This document shows positions 8,713 through 17,561 of a DNA stretch of 64,000 bases, piece by piece. How positions within the stretch are numbered: position 1 is the first letter of the stretch; each line of letters begins with the position of its first letter. Origin of the DNA: CAYTRS01 sp964440305 (GTDB lineage Bacteria > Patescibacteriota > Minisyncoccia > Moranbacterales > JAKLHP01); contig CAYTRS010000002.1 of NCBI GenBank assembly GCA_964440305.1, forward strand, positions 1 through 64,000, given 5' to 3'. Both the position numbers and the translations under genes were made by a program. Below the pieces are notes generated by a model. It was given only the letters and a program-made list of their open reading frames with translations, did not search any database and was not told the origin of the DNA.

Positions 8713-8928
8713 TTATGTACTCACTTTTTTGTTTTCCGTTATTTTCCCTGTTTTTAAATCAAAGATATATTCTTTCACGGGATCAAGACCGTATCTATGA
8801 AATCGACCTACAAGATATGTTTGCTTTTGCGTTTCAAGGGCCTGCGCAATAAGCGTATGTTGATGGATCATTTCCTGCCGTTTACGAAGCTCTTCGAGAT
8901 CCGTTTTGTCTAATTTTTTTGTGAACAT
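8713..8928 (-). CDS. Small phage protein, unknown
   Basis: 71 residues. The N-terminal half is helical and Gln/Glu/Lys-rich (LEELRKRQEMIHQHTLIAQALETQ). The C-terminal half looks like a short beta hairpin (YLVGRFHRYGLDPVKEYIFDLKTGKI). It sits between the fibre gene and the coiled-coil protein on the same transcript with a 4-base gap downstream. Its leader has the A/T-rich TTAAT-containing sequence seen before other genes of this phage. Function not recognised. Confidence 0.55.
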   Translation of the reverse strand: MFTKKLDKTDLEELRKRQEMIHQHTLIAQALETQKQTYLVGRFHRYGLDPVKEYIFDLKTGKITENKKVST

Positions 8929-8967
8929 AAAAATGAGTTATTTTTTATTAATTGCACCAAGCATTTT

Positions 8968-10047
8968 TTAAATGTCGTCATACCAAGCAACTCCATGCCA
9001 ACTATAACCGTTATAAATCATCAGTCTTCCACCAGAACCCATACCGCTCGGATCTTTTTCCCAATACATTTGGCCTTCTACGGGATCGCTCGGCTGATCG
9101 CTTCCGATGCGCATTGATGTAAGGACATCTACGAATCCCCCGCCGATTGCATTGTTTCCATAGAGACGCAGAATATCGTTTCCACTTGATGCTTTGAAAA
9201 AGATTCGATCATTACTTGTTGTATCGATAACAAGTGGACGGTTTCCCGATGTATCAATCCATATTCGAGCGTATCCGTTCGCTCCGTCATCAAGCATAAG
9301 CCCGTGTCCGGGACCAGCCTGAAGTCCGTAAGTGGAAACGCCGTTGACCTGACGCAGATAACCGATTCGTATTCCGCCGTACGGCGTGGCCAAATATCCG
9401 GTCGAAGTCAGATTGATTGTTCCGGCCGTAATCTTGTCGGCACAGACATTGGCGATTTTGGCATTGTCTATGGCAAGATTGGCAATCTTCGCGTTAGTGA
9501 CGGCCAAATTTTCAATATTGGCATTTTGCACTTCAGCCAAGCCGATCTTGGCTGACGTTATCTGTCCATCTCCGATTTTGGCATTAATAATTGCGCCGTC
9601 TACAATTTTTGCTGAGCTGATGACTGCATTTCCCAAATGCGCGTTTTGAATGACTCCCGTGCCAATATGCGCTCCGATTATTATCGCCGTATCAATTTGA
9701 GCCGATAGAGTCACCACCGCTTCGGTCTGAATAATCTTCGAGGCGTTAACTGCTCCGTTTCTTATTTTAGCCGTGGCTACCGCCGCATCGGCCAGTTTTT
9801 GTTCAGTCACTGACAATGCATCGAGATGCTGGCTGAGAATAGCACTGTCAATAATCTTGTTGGAGCTCACTGATTCATCCGCTAAAGCCGCTGTTCCGAC
9901 CGCCCCGGATTTTATCTGAAGCGAATCAATGGAGGAAGGAGCTAATAATGGTGAATTGTCCCCATCATGAGTATGCAATGGAGCTTCCGGGAAAGGCTGA
10001 TCTTCCACTTCCTGATTGCCAAAAATTTTTTGCAAAAAATCGCTCAT
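8968..10047 (-). CDS. Tail fibre with tandem AKI repeats
   Basis: 359 residues. After an N-terminal attachment segment (SDFLQKIFGNQEVEDQPFPEAPLHTHDGDN), residues about 40-205 are a run of short imperfect repeats built on NAKI, SAKI and NANI with spacing of about 9-18 residues, typical of a trimeric beta-helical or triple-stranded fibre shaft. The C-terminal 140 residues form a Gly/Asp-rich head ending in GRLMIYNGYSWHGVAWYDD, a motif common at the ends of phage fibres. Likely role: host surface recognition. It is encoded with the tail propeller and adaptor genes. Confidence 0.75.
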   Translation of the reverse strand: MSDFLQKIFGNQEVEDQPFPEAPLHTHDGDNSPLLAPSSIDSLQIKSGAVGTAALADESVSSNKIIDSAILSQHLDALSVTEQKLADAAVATAKIRNGAVNASKIIQTEAVVTLSAQIDTAIIIGAHIGTGVIQNAHLGNAVISSAKIVDGAIINAKIGDGQITSAKIGLAEVQNANIENLAVTNAKIANLAIDNAKIANVCADKITAGTINLTSTGYLATPYGGIRIGYLRQVNGVSTYGLQAGPGHGLMLDDGANGYARIWIDTSGNRPLVIDTTSNDRIFFKASSGNDILRLYGNNAIGGGFVDVLTSMRIGSDQPSDPVEGQMYWEKDPSGMGSGGRLMIYNGYSWHGVAWYDDI

Positions 10048-10055
10048 GATTTTTT

Positions 10056-11498
10056 TTATAGGATACCTATCGGTTCAAAATAAGTACTGGCTGCCACGAT
10101 CTCCGGCGTGCTGTTTCCCGACGGATGCAAATCGAATGCGAGCTCGAATGTCTCTCCCTTGCCTTTTTCTTCTCCTTCTTCGTCGCCGGTTTCAATGGTG
10201 AATACCACCTTCGTATTTCCTTCCCTGTCGAAACTATCTGCGCCGTCTTCCAGATATGCCTGCTTCCAATCGCCCTGCTCGTTGATTCGATAATATGCTT
10301 TTATCCAACATTGGGCTGAAAGCGGCTTAGTCAGGAGCTTGATGTGCCGAAATTCTTTTTGTAATTCCGGTTCGCCTGCGTCGAAGACCAATCCCTCATA
10401 TCGAGCATCCGCTTTATTATTCAGATCGATCGTATCCACCCCGTAAATTGAACCATCCTTCCATGAAACAAATACTTGATCTCCATAAACCGTCACTGCT
10501 CCGATTTCTACGTCAATAAGTTTTCCATGTGAAAGTATGTGTTCGAGATTTAACGAATAAGGTTCATTTTTACTTAATCGTCCGTAAGAATAAAGTCCGC
10601 ATTTGTCAGACCCCGTTACTCCGAAAAGTGCAACGCCTTTTTGATTGGCCACCGCTCCGGGATTCACCCATCCGCCTCCGGGAAATGCTTTGAAGCGAAT
10701 AATATTTACCGTATCCCAATAATAGAGTCCTCCGCTGATACCAGCCTGCGCAATGATAAAGTCAGTCTGTATCATGGCGTTGATTCCCTTTTCGGCAATC
10801 ATACGGCGCATAATCCATGAGGGCTGTTGCTTATCCCAAGTCCACAGCCAACCTTCCTCGATTTTGTCGCCCTTAGTCGAGCCGATGATAGCGATCTGAT
10901 CTTGAGGCAATATAGTTTTTGTCCGATTGCCTGCAATAACATCTAGCGCTTGATTATTGAAATTACCCTCATAGTCAACCAGTGCAATGTATCGCCCATC
11001 ACAAATCTGCAAAACTCCGACAGCCATAGTCATCGTGTGCCAAGCCGGATCACCATTCAGTGTTCCCAATGTTTGCACATCAGTACTCCAATTTCCTGAA
11101 AGCGGAATGCGTTTGATTTTTGTCTCAGTCGCCCAATATAAATATGCGATATAACTTCCTGATCCGTTATTGTTCGTATATTCGTCTGCACCACTGATTC
11201 TTCCGTCGGGATCGGTATATATAAGAGACCACGAAGAAGTTAGGGTATCCTTGCGATAAATTCTGCCTGCATTCCCGAAACCATACAGTTTTCCATTCGA
11301 AGCCGGCACAAAAAATAAAATCAAATCCACAACGACATCCCCTGAGTCTTTTATGAGTGCTTGATTGCACTTTAGCGTATCCGCTCCGCCCCGAATATCC
11401 AGACCATAGCCGAAGCGGAAAGCTCCGGCAACGCCCTTATAGGCATCGTCTGAAATACCGCCGCGAAAACCTTTTATCCTGTATGCGTTAAGTCCCAT
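10056..11498 (-). CDS. Beta-propeller-like tail hub/nozzle protein
   Basis: 480 residues of repeated beta-strand blocks (GKLYGFGNAGRIYRKD, ATETKIKRIPL, GYDQVFVSWKDGSIYG-type strands) giving a propeller-like pattern. The N-terminus MGLNAYRIKGFRGGISDD resembles tail tubular or nozzle proteins of short-tailed phages, which start with an immediate fold entry rather than a signal. It lies four bases from the adaptor gene and upstream of the fibre, so a role in the tail nozzle or hub fits. Exact family not certain. Confidence 0.6.
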   Translation of the reverse strand: MGLNAYRIKGFRGGISDDAYKGVAGAFRFGYGLDIRGGADTLKCNQALIKDSGDVVVDLILFFVPASNGKLYGFGNAGRIYRKDTLTSSWSLIYTDPDGRISGADEYTNNNGSGSYIAYLYWATETKIKRIPLSGNWSTDVQTLGTLNGDPAWHTMTMAVGVLQICDGRYIALVDYEGNFNNQALDVIAGNRTKTILPQDQIAIIGSTKGDKIEEGWLWTWDKQQPSWIMRRMIAEKGINAMIQTDFIIAQAGISGGLYYWDTVNIIRFKAFPGGGWVNPGAVANQKGVALFGVTGSDKCGLYSYGRLSKNEPYSLNLEHILSHGKLIDVEIGAVTVYGDQVFVSWKDGSIYGVDTIDLNNKADARYEGLVFDAGEPELQKEFRHIKLLTKPLSAQCWIKAYYRINEQGDWKQAYLEDGADSFDREGNTKVVFTIETGDEEGEEKGKGETFELAFDLHPSGNSTPEIVAASTYFEPIGIL

Positions 11499-11501
11499 AT
11501 T

Positions 11502-12158
11502 TTATTGGTTGAAATCTTGCGGATTATTGTTTTTGTACAAGAAGCGCGAACTTGTCGCCTGTCCGACAAAACCGGCTTCTCCGCCTTCCTCATCCTGTCG
11601 GTCTTTTATTTGTTGAAGAATCGCTGTGGCTTCGAGAACCTGTCTGTCCGCGTCTGTGCTTCGGTTCGGTTCTTTCTTAAGACATATGCCGAGTGCGAAT
11701 TTTATGATCGCTTCATCCATTTCCTCCGGCGTAATCGGTTCATCGGTATCGTTCACAAGCGGAATAAGTCGCCGGCGATAATAAATATCGATGATTTTTC
11801 CATCTTCCACGGGAGTCGGTTTGATCAGATATTGATCACCCAAAAGACAAAAAACGCTTTCCCACAAATGATTGCCGCTCTGATAATTCTCTATGCTCAT
11901 TTTTGCATGCTCTTGTCCGTCAACCTTAAGAAACATCATTCCACCCGGTTTATAATCGAAAGGCAAAAAGTATGTTTCCACATCTTTCTCGGTCAGCTGA
12001 GTCGAATGGTGATTAAGAAAATTCCATTTGGCAAAATTACATGCGCGCACAATGGATTTATTGATCCATCTTTTTTTGTCTGCCTCGTTCCAAAATCCGG
12101 TTGTCTTGGCCGCCGACATACGTGCGTTTAGATCTTGTATAAATTCTTGTAATTGCAT
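11502..12158 (-). CDS. Head-to-tail adaptor-like protein
   Basis: 218 residues, mainly helical at both ends with a beta middle. The start LQEFIQDLNARMSAAKTTGFWNEADKKRWINKSIVRACNFAKW looks like the connector/adaptor proteins (P22 gp4 / T7 gp11 type) that bind the portal ring: residues of an acidic-aromatic helix followed by W-x-x-A-D-x-x-R-W. The middle strands YLIKPTPVEDGKIIDIYYRRRLIPL and the closing helix EMDEAIIKFALGICLKKE match the same pattern. No enzymatic motif. Together with the absence of a tape-measure gene it supports a short-tailed phage. Confidence 0.6.
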   Translation of the reverse strand: MQLQEFIQDLNARMSAAKTTGFWNEADKKRWINKSIVRACNFAKWNFLNHHSTQLTEKDVETYFLPFDYKPGGMMFLKVDGQEHAKMSIENYQSGNHLWESVFCLLGDQYLIKPTPVEDGKIIDIYYRRRLIPLVNDTDEPITPEEMDEAIIKFALGICLKKEPNRSTDADRQVLEATAILQQIKDRQDEEGGEAGFVGQATSSRFLYKNNNPQDFNQ

Positions 12159-12163
12159 ATGCG

Positions 12164-13810
12164 TTAAGGAATAAGTTTGCCCGTATCCCGATATTGATTT
12201 AAATATTCCATCAGATTATCGCCTGGGCAGTCGGTTGCATCGGGAACTTCACGATGTCCGAGCACCCGGCATTTTGGAATACCGCGTTCTTTTCTGATTT
12301 TATCGAGAAGCTCCTGCAGAGTTGCCAGTTGCTCGGAACTGGGTTGCTCATTACCGCTCGTCGGATGAAAATTACCGCACACAGCGATACCAATCGATCG
12401 GTAATTCATTTTTTCGGTGTCGGCATGCGCACCGATCTTGTTTTCCGGACGCCCAATAATATGCGCTCCTAATCCATCCATCGCTCCCGCAATCCAGTGA
12501 TGATAGGCGATATCTCCCCAACCGATTCCTATGTGATTATTTTTGATCGTGCTGAAGCGAGTTGAGTCGCGTGGCGTTGCCGTGTGATGCACAATGATGA
12601 ATTCGGGATAATTGGCTTTATCATATTTAGGCACATCTTTTTTCGTCGAACGAAAAGTGCGAAGCGTATCCCATACAACCACCAGTTTGGCTGCAAATTC
12701 CCCGTTGTTTTTTACATAGTCCCAAAGCAATTTATATTGCCCGCCCCATGAAGATAAATTTTCCAAAACAAGACCGAGATTATTCGATGTGGTCCAGCCT
12801 TCACGATCGACAATCTCCTGAACTATTTCGCGCAAATCGGGCGATTCATATACGCTATTGGCCGACCAGTGAATTCCTACGAATACGCCGTCGACCGTTT
12901 CACCAATCGTCCATTCTATTTGTGCTTTCGTTTTTATTCGTAATGACGGTCGATTTGATCCGTCACTTGCAAATAGCGCCACATTATCTTCTGCGATTCC
13001 CTTTATAAGAAGATTCGGAAAACGATTGTTTTGGTCAGCTTGCGTGAGAAGAAGATGGGCGCCGATAATATTTGCGTAACGCGGAATATTCAATGCGCTG
13101 AATATGAAAGCGCCTTCATTTATTGAGATGCCGTCATTGCCAAGCGTGATAACATTGCCTGTCGGATTTGATTGCCAAGTGGTGCGATCTGTTTCCACGC
13201 CGTCACGATCCGTACCTGCAATCGTGCCAATGCTGACATTCTTAGTCGTGAACAGAACTTCCAATTCCGCTTCGTATCCCTTACCCTTACTGCTGTCATA
13301 GCATGTTGCGGCTTGATCGGAAGAAGATCCGTTATCCTCAATCGTCAGTGCCAGTGAATTGCCCGCCTTCCATCCGGTCTGCGCCACAATTTCTTCGATT
13401 ATCAGTTTGAGATTCGGCGTTTGTGTCCATTCATGAACTTCCCATTTTTTGATAATGTGCCACGATACACTATTTACAGTCCTTGTTCGTTGACTTGGAC
13501 GGGAAGTTTGCGTAAACGGTTTCGTGTCCGATTCTTTCATTCCTTTAATAATCAGCTTTACATCCGGATCCACCGAATCGGTAACTGCGGGACGAATTTT
13601 TAATCGAGCCAAAACAATCTTGGCATTTCTCGGAATATCAATATTGCGAAAACGAAATGCTCCGAGATATAACGAACCGCTCATGTTTCCGAACGTGATA
13701 ATATTACCGGCATTGCCGATGCCATTCCATGAAGTTGCGTCTTGCTCTCGTCCATCATCTATCGTTTCAGTAATCAGGGCGTTAATTTTGCCGATGTAAT
13801 TCATTGGCAT
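12164..13810 (-). CDS. Virion-associated PGRP amidase fused to two beta-sandwich repeats
   Basis: 548 residues. Two homologous modules of about 190 residues (roughly 10-190 and 195-390) each contain an aligned opening, TSWNGIGNAGNIITFGN in the first and TTWQSNPTGNVITLGN in the second. Each continues with a GAF(R/I)F..(L/I)NIPR-type strand and ends in an acidic W-G-type closure; this is similar in style to DNRLRE-type adhesion folds. Residues about 400-540 are a peptidoglycan-recognition/amidase domain: YPEFIIVHHTATPRD with zinc His, YHHWIAG, GAHADTEKMNYRSIGIAVCGNF, and the C-terminal VLGHREVPDATDCPGD with the His and Cys ligands. Probably a virion spike or tail lysin for cell-wall penetration at entry, distinct from the lysis amidase. 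Confidence 0.8.
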   Translation of the reverse strand: MPMNYIGKINALITETIDDGREQDATSWNGIGNAGNIITFGNMSGSLYLGAFRFRNIDIPRNAKIVLARLKIRPAVTDSVDPDVKLIIKGMKESDTKPFTQTSRPSQRTRTVNSVSWHIIKKWEVHEWTQTPNLKLIIEEIVAQTGWKAGNSLALTIEDNGSSSDQAATCYDSSKGKGYEAELEVLFTTKNVSIGTIAGTDRDGVETDRTTWQSNPTGNVITLGNDGISINEGAFIFSALNIPRYANIIGAHLLLTQADQNNRFPNLLIKGIAEDNVALFASDGSNRPSLRIKTKAQIEWTIGETVDGVFVGIHWSANSVYESPDLREIVQEIVDREGWTTSNNLGLVLENLSSWGGQYKLLWDYVKNNGEFAAKLVVVWDTLRTFRSTKKDVPKYDKANYPEFIIVHHTATPRDSTRFSTIKNNHIGIGWGDIAYHHWIAGAMDGLGAHIIGRPENKIGAHADTEKMNYRSIGIAVCGNFHPTSGNEQPSSEQLATLQELLDKIRKERGIPKCRVLGHREVPDATDCPGDNLMEYLNQYRDTGKLIP

Positions 13811-13812
13811 AT

Positions 13813-14400
13813 CTATGCTTTACGCAAAGCGATAAGTGGAACAGGCAGACTCCAATCGGTCGGACTACCCGTCGGAAAAATCAAGGGCAATGCGCCATAA
13901 GTTTGCGTTATCGCATAGCCGAGATAAGGCGTGCCTGTCAGCCCGTTATCTAATCCAAGGAATGAAGCGAAGGCATCCGCTGCCGGAATTGCGGCGACAG
14001 CTAACGATGCCGTGTCTTGACCTATCAAAGTGAGCCAGTACAGCTTCCCGCCTTTCAAAACTATATTTATTGCTTTTTCCTTGAGCCCGGTCGTGTTCAC
14101 ATCAACTTCGCCCGCATCAAGCGCGAGTGCGCCCGGATAAACACTTCCGTCTCCCTTGTCTTCATAAATACCAAGACGAACACGTGGCGTAGTGCCAGTG
14201 CCCGCAGTAGTCACGCGAATTGCAATTCGATCGAACTTCATTGTTCTCGGAACGAAAAACGGAAACGCGCGAAGAGAGTTCGCTGAAGATAACGCTTGCG
14301 TAGCAACCGTACCGCCCGTAAGAAACGACCCGAAATATCTGCCAGTCTTTCTTATTCGCAGAAAAGAGAAGTCTCCTTTTTGTGGGATGAATTCAGCCAT
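13813..14400 (-). CDS. Phage surface beta-sandwich protein (fibre/decoration)
   Basis: 195 residues with alternating beta strands and Gly/Thr/Ala-rich loops (TRYFG-, FDRIAIRVTTAGTGTTPRVRLGIYED, GKLYWLTLIGQDTASLAV). The jelly-roll-like strand pattern FDRIAIRVT...RLGIYED...YWLTL is common in phage fibre tips and carbohydrate-binding modules. No membrane or enzymatic motif. It sits between a small capsid-side protein and the virion amidase with gaps of 2 and 5 bases, so it belongs to the tail/head surface set. Exact function unknown. Confidence 0.55.
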   Translation of the reverse strand: MAEFIPQKGDFSFLRIRKTGRYFGSFLTGGTVATQALSSANSLRAFPFFVPRTMKFDRIAIRVTTAGTGTTPRVRLGIYEDKGDGSVYPGALALDAGEVDVNTTGLKEKAINIVLKGGKLYWLTLIGQDTASLAVAAIPAADAFASFLGLDNGLTGTPYLGYAITQTYGALPLIFPTGSPTDWSLPVPLIALRKA

Positions 14401-14405
14401 AAATA

Positions 14406-14699
14406 TTATTGTTCGACGATGATTTCGACTTTATCGCCACTTATTTCCGCGTCTATATATACTTTGTCCGCGTTGCTGATTCGGAGCTTCACCGCTTCGC
14501 CCGGCTCCAGAGTGAACTTTCCGGCTTGGGCTTGCACTTCCGACTCGCCGACCTTGATAATGCCGCTGTTGGTGCGCTTAGCTTTGACAATGAGCTCGCA
14601 AGCCTCGCCGACAGAAATATCCGGAAGTTGCACGGCAGTGCCCGCAGCAGCCACTGTCGCTTCGTTTACGGAAAATTTTGATTTGCTTTCTACTGCCAT
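14406..14699 (-). CDS. Small beta-rich head decoration-like protein
   Basis: 97 residues. N-terminal SVNEATVAAAGTAVQLPDIS, then strands CELIVKAKRTNSGIIKVG and FTLEPGEAVKLRI, closing with SGDKVEIIVEQ. This pattern (about 90 residues, small beta barrel, GEAVKLR-type strand) is frequent among phage proteins encoded after the capsid gene and annotated as head decoration or fibre-base proteins. Assignment is by position and fold style, not by a specific motif. The leader contains TTAATTAAT. Confidence 0.5.
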   Translation of the reverse strand: MAVESKSKFSVNEATVAAAGTAVQLPDISVGEACELIVKAKRTNSGIIKVGESEVQAQAGKFTLEPGEAVKLRISNADKVYIDAEISGDKVEIIVEQ

Positions 14700-14747
14700 A
14701 GCATTGTGTTTTTAATTAATCATGATCGTTCAATCGTGATCGATTCG

Positions 14748-15182
14748 CTAAAATTTAGCCTGCTTGCTTTTTGACTTTTCTTTTGTTCTTGCTTCCGTTC
14801 CCGCTGATGATTCCGATCCTTCTTCCCTGCCTTTAATTTCCATTTCCCGACGTTTTAAATCTTCTTCCTTGGCTTTCAACTCGGATTCTCGCTCGGCAAG
14901 CGATTTTGTGACGAGAGCTGAAGTTACTTCCTTCGTAACCTCCTGATAATCGATGCCGGCGAACGAAGAATTTTCCAGAAATTCCTGTTCCTGCGGATCT
15001 TTGGTTTCATAAATGCCGTTTTTGAATTCAATTGTTTTTCCTGGACGCGTTATTGCGATTCCATTGATAACTTCTGTCACAGTGGGAAGCATCACAATGC
15101 TATAGTGCTGGCCATAACGCGTTGCAAAACGCTTGGCCGTTGTTTTTGATTTTTCGGGCACTGATGTTTTTGTCTTTGCCAT
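14748..15182 (-). CDS. Small phage protein downstream of the capsid gene
   Basis: 144 residues. Residues 20-75 look globular (RFATRYGQHYSIVMLPTVTEV, then GKTIEFKNGIYETKDPQEQEFLENS). The C-terminal 60 residues are a charged helix (ERESELKAKEEDLKRREMEIKGREE) with a lysine-rich tail. This is like small head-completion or neck proteins placed after the capsid gene. It is separated from the capsid stop by the hairpin cluster at 15240-15302 and carries the shared AGGTCGA/TTAATTAAT leader. No family recognised. Confidence 0.55.
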   Translation of the reverse strand: MAKTKTSVPEKSKTTAKRFATRYGQHYSIVMLPTVTEVINGIAITRPGKTIEFKNGIYETKDPQEQEFLENSSFAGIDYQEVTKEVTSALVTKSLAERESELKAKEEDLKRREMEIKGREEGSESSAGTEARTKEKSKSKQAKF

Positions 15183-15261
15183 ACAAATTAGTTGCTATTT
15201 TTTTCTATTAATTAATCGCGGGTCGACCTTATATCCCGCGAAAACCCTCAAGGGCTTTCCA

Positions 15262-15302
15262 TTCGGTCAGGCGGGTTTGGAAAGCATGCCCGCCCGACCG
15301 AA
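15262..15302 (-). terminator. Strong hairpin after the major capsid gene
   Basis: TTCGGTC-A-GGCGGG at 15262-15275 pairs with CCCGCC-C-GACCGAA at 15289-15302: 13 pairs, one mismatch, 13-nt loop. Just downstream on the minus strand a second small hairpin (CCCTTGAGGG) is followed by TTTTC. The pair lies between the capsid stop and the next gene start, and could terminate partially or protect the abundant capsid mRNA at its 3' end. Confidence 0.65.
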
Positions 15303-15326
15303 ACTTGAAGGATTATCGAAAAACTC

Positions 15327-16505
15327 TTAGGCAAACTTAACAACTGCATGTCGCTCCGGTTGCTCAAGTTGAAGTCCGCATTCCGTCAAATACTCATTGA
15401 TGTTGGAATCTTCACCAGGCGCCTGTCTGTTTGTGAGAAGTTTCGTATCACGATTTGAAAGATATCTGTATGTCAAAGCTTCCATATCCAATCCCACTGC
15501 GCTTTTGCCGTACAAATCCCCAGAAAGCAGATCATGCTTAATAATATTGAGCGTTCCATGCGGAGAAAAGTATTTGATGATACTGAGCCCGAAGGTTTTC
15601 TCTCCCTGCAGAATTTGAAGTTTATCGTGCGCGAAACTGCCGATCTTATCTACGACATATCCGGAAGCGAGAAGGTATTTTTCAGAATTTCCATGTGCGA
15701 ACAAAGTCCTGAGATATCCGTTGAAATCATCGCGTGTCGTCACATTCGATACTACCTGAGAAATTCTTTGAAAAATTCCGCCAGTGAACCGTTTCGGATG
15801 AACACCGCTCATAATAAGTTCTTTCTTACCGAACATGAAAGCACGCTCCACATCGACTAAATGCTCAATACCCTTTTTTCGGGTTTGATAATCGAAATCA
15901 CTTTCCTTTGTCCATCCCGTAGTATTGCGCGCGGTTTCAGTGATACCGATAGTAGTTCGAAAAATTTGGCAATAATTAAGAGCTTCTGCGATGGCCGTAG
16001 CCTTTATTTCCCGAATGCTCGCACCTTCCTCGTTGGCATTTCCAATGATCCAGATAATATCATTTTGTTGAAGCAATCCTCCACCCAATGCGCTGTCTCC
16101 GACTTGGCGCGCCAGTGTCAATGTGTTGGTGTTTACGGCCGTAACAAGCATAACTTCGCCCGTCGGATTGCTTGTGCCCTGAGTTGACTTCACGCATAAC
16201 AAAACGTCACCGACACTGAAGTATGATCCATTGGTCACGGCCAGTGAAGTCGCTCCACCTTGATTGCTTGCCACTATATCCTCGCGTGCTCCGAATTTAT
16301 CCTCGAACCACTTGAATTCCGGATCTGTCGTTTCTTTTTTCTTAAGTGCATCGCCTTGCTTTGTCACAGGATCCTTGCCCGCATTCGTGAGAATGGCGAG
16401 CATCGGATAGCGAGCCACATCAAGAAGCGAAATTACATCAGCCACGTCATATTTGCGTGTGGCGCCAAGATTTGCTGTTCCCCTTATTCCATTTGCTGAA
16501 GGCAT
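15327..16505 (-). CDS. Major capsid protein, SU10/DUF5309 type
   Basis: 392 residues, the usual size for this family. The N-terminus has DVADVISLLDVARYPMLAIL followed by a K-K-rich turn and FKWFEDKFGAR, where family members read 'F.W..D'. The middle holds the TNTLTLARQVG strand and the central helix NYCQIFRTTIGITETARNT, and then HLVDVERAFMFGKKEL. The C-terminus has LQILQGEKTFGLSIIKYFSPHG and LDMEALTYRYLS. This order is that of HK97-fold capsid proteins of the SU10-like (DUF5309) family of short-tailed phages. The upstream neighbour is an acidic scaffold-like protein, as expected. No N-terminal prohead-protease cleavage region is obvious and no protease gene lies next to it. Confidence 0.82.
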   Translation of the reverse strand: MPSANGIRGTANLGATRKYDVADVISLLDVARYPMLAILTNAGKDPVTKQGDALKKKETTDPEFKWFEDKFGAREDIVASNQGGATSLAVTNGSYFSVGDVLLCVKSTQGTSNPTGEVMLVTAVNTNTLTLARQVGDSALGGGLLQQNDIIWIIGNANEEGASIREIKATAIAEALNYCQIFRTTIGITETARNTTGWTKESDFDYQTRKKGIEHLVDVERAFMFGKKELIMSGVHPKRFTGGIFQRISQVVSNVTTRDDFNGYLRTLFAHGNSEKYLLASGYVVDKIGSFAHDKLQILQGEKTFGLSIIKYFSPHGTLNIIKHDLLSGDLYGKSAVGLDMEALTYRYLSNRDTKLLTNRQAPGEDSNINEYLTECGLQLEQPERHAVVKFA

Positions 16506-16552
16506 ATGTTTTTGTATTATTTTAAATTAATTAGTAGGAGGATTCGACCTGT
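16505..16552 (-). promoter_or_regulatory. Shared leader motif before capsid, scaffold and neck genes (copy at the capsid gene)
   Basis: On the minus strand AGGTCGA (16550-16544) is followed by an ATTAATT block and an A/T-rich run ending at the capsid ATG. The same arrangement occurs before the 144-residue gene (AGGTCGA at 15229-15223) and the scaffold gene (17525-17519). The distances from motif to ATG are 39, 41 and 45 nt. None of the three leaders has a Shine-Dalgarno. It may be a phage-specific promoter or a translation element. Confidence 0.55.
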
Positions 16553-16559
16553 TTTGAGG

Positions 16560-17474
16560 TTAGACCCCCAAACCTCCCAAGGGACCTTTTGACCCGCTTG
16601 TTCCGAAGATTTCTTCGAGGCGGCGTTCTTCCGCGCCCTTGTCTTCGCCCGGCGAGGTCGGAGCACCCGCTCCTCTCTCAACTTGTGCTTTGGCTTTCTT
16701 TAGTCGAATCTTCTCGGTATCGGTAACTTTCGTTTCCCCTTTAACCTTTCCCGCAAATTCATCCACCTTCGCGCATGCGTCTTTCAATGATATGACCGTT
16801 CCTTTTTGAGAGGCGGTATCAATCAGCGACAGCACCAACTCCCTATATTCCGGACTGGTTTTTAGAAGCGGATGGTCCTTCTGTGCCTCTCTTATTTCCT
16901 GGGTAACAGAATCCCGCATCTGACTTCGCGTATCATAAGTGTTGCTCACCATATTTCTTACGGTCACAACCATCCACTCGGCAAATTGCCTAGGTGTCAT
17001 TTTAGACAACTCTTCATCCGAAGGCACATTGACGCCGTCTCCCAAATTTTCATCCTCTTTATCTTTGCTTTTTTTATCTTCAGAATTGGGAGATTTTATT
17101 TTGGTTAACGGCTTGTCATCAAGTTCTTCATACATTCGGATCACTTCTTCACGGCTTTTGCCGTGCCACTTATCTTTTTTATCAGGTGCTTCGCCTTCTT
17201 TGTCCTCTTCATCGCCGTCTTCATTTTCGTGATCTTCTGTTCCCTTGTCAGATTCATCTTCCTCATCATCCTCTTTTGATTTTTCCTTTTCGTCGTTTTT
17301 TCCGTCTTCTTCCTCGTCTTCATTTTTATTTTCTTTCGTTTCTGTTTCAGATTTTTTTATTTCATCATCTTTGGATTTCTCATCAATCTCCTCTTTATTT
17401 TCCTTGCCGTCTTTTTCCTCTTCCAAGTTTGTGTTGAGGAGCGTATCAAGCTCCTTTTTTCTATCTTTATTCAT
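16560..17474 (-). CDS. Acidic scaffolding-type protein
   Basis: 304 residues. Residues 1-110 are almost entirely Glu, Asp and Lys (runs such as KSKDDEIKKSETETKENK), which is low-complexity and highly acidic. Residues 110-300 become helical and ordered (WHGKSREEVIRMYEELDDKPL, QFAEWMVVTVRNMVSNTYD). Gene position immediately upstream of the capsid gene and the helical, charged composition are those of phage scaffolding proteins, which template prohead assembly and then leave. The leader carries the AGGTCGA motif. Confidence 0.75.
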   Translation of the reverse strand: MNKDRKKELDTLLNTNLEEEKDGKENKEEIDEKSKDDEIKKSETETKENKNEDEEEDGKNDEKEKSKEDDEEDESDKGTEDHENEDGDEEDKEGEAPDKKDKWHGKSREEVIRMYEELDDKPLTKIKSPNSEDKKSKDKEDENLGDGVNVPSDEELSKMTPRQFAEWMVVTVRNMVSNTYDTRSQMRDSVTQEIREAQKDHPLLKTSPEYRELVLSLIDTASQKGTVISLKDACAKVDEFAGKVKGETKVTDTEKIRLKKAKAQVERGAGAPTSPGEDKGAEERRLEEIFGTSGSKGPLGGLGV

Positions 17475-17561
17475 AAAGCGCTTTTATTAAATTTATATTT
17501 TTTATTAATTAATTGGGATCGACCTTGTTCCAATATTCTTATTTTTTTGCAGGCTGCAGCG

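Noticed and set aside
11505..12131. 208-codon plus-strand frame
   Set aside because: Shadow of the adaptor gene; no domain or codon support.
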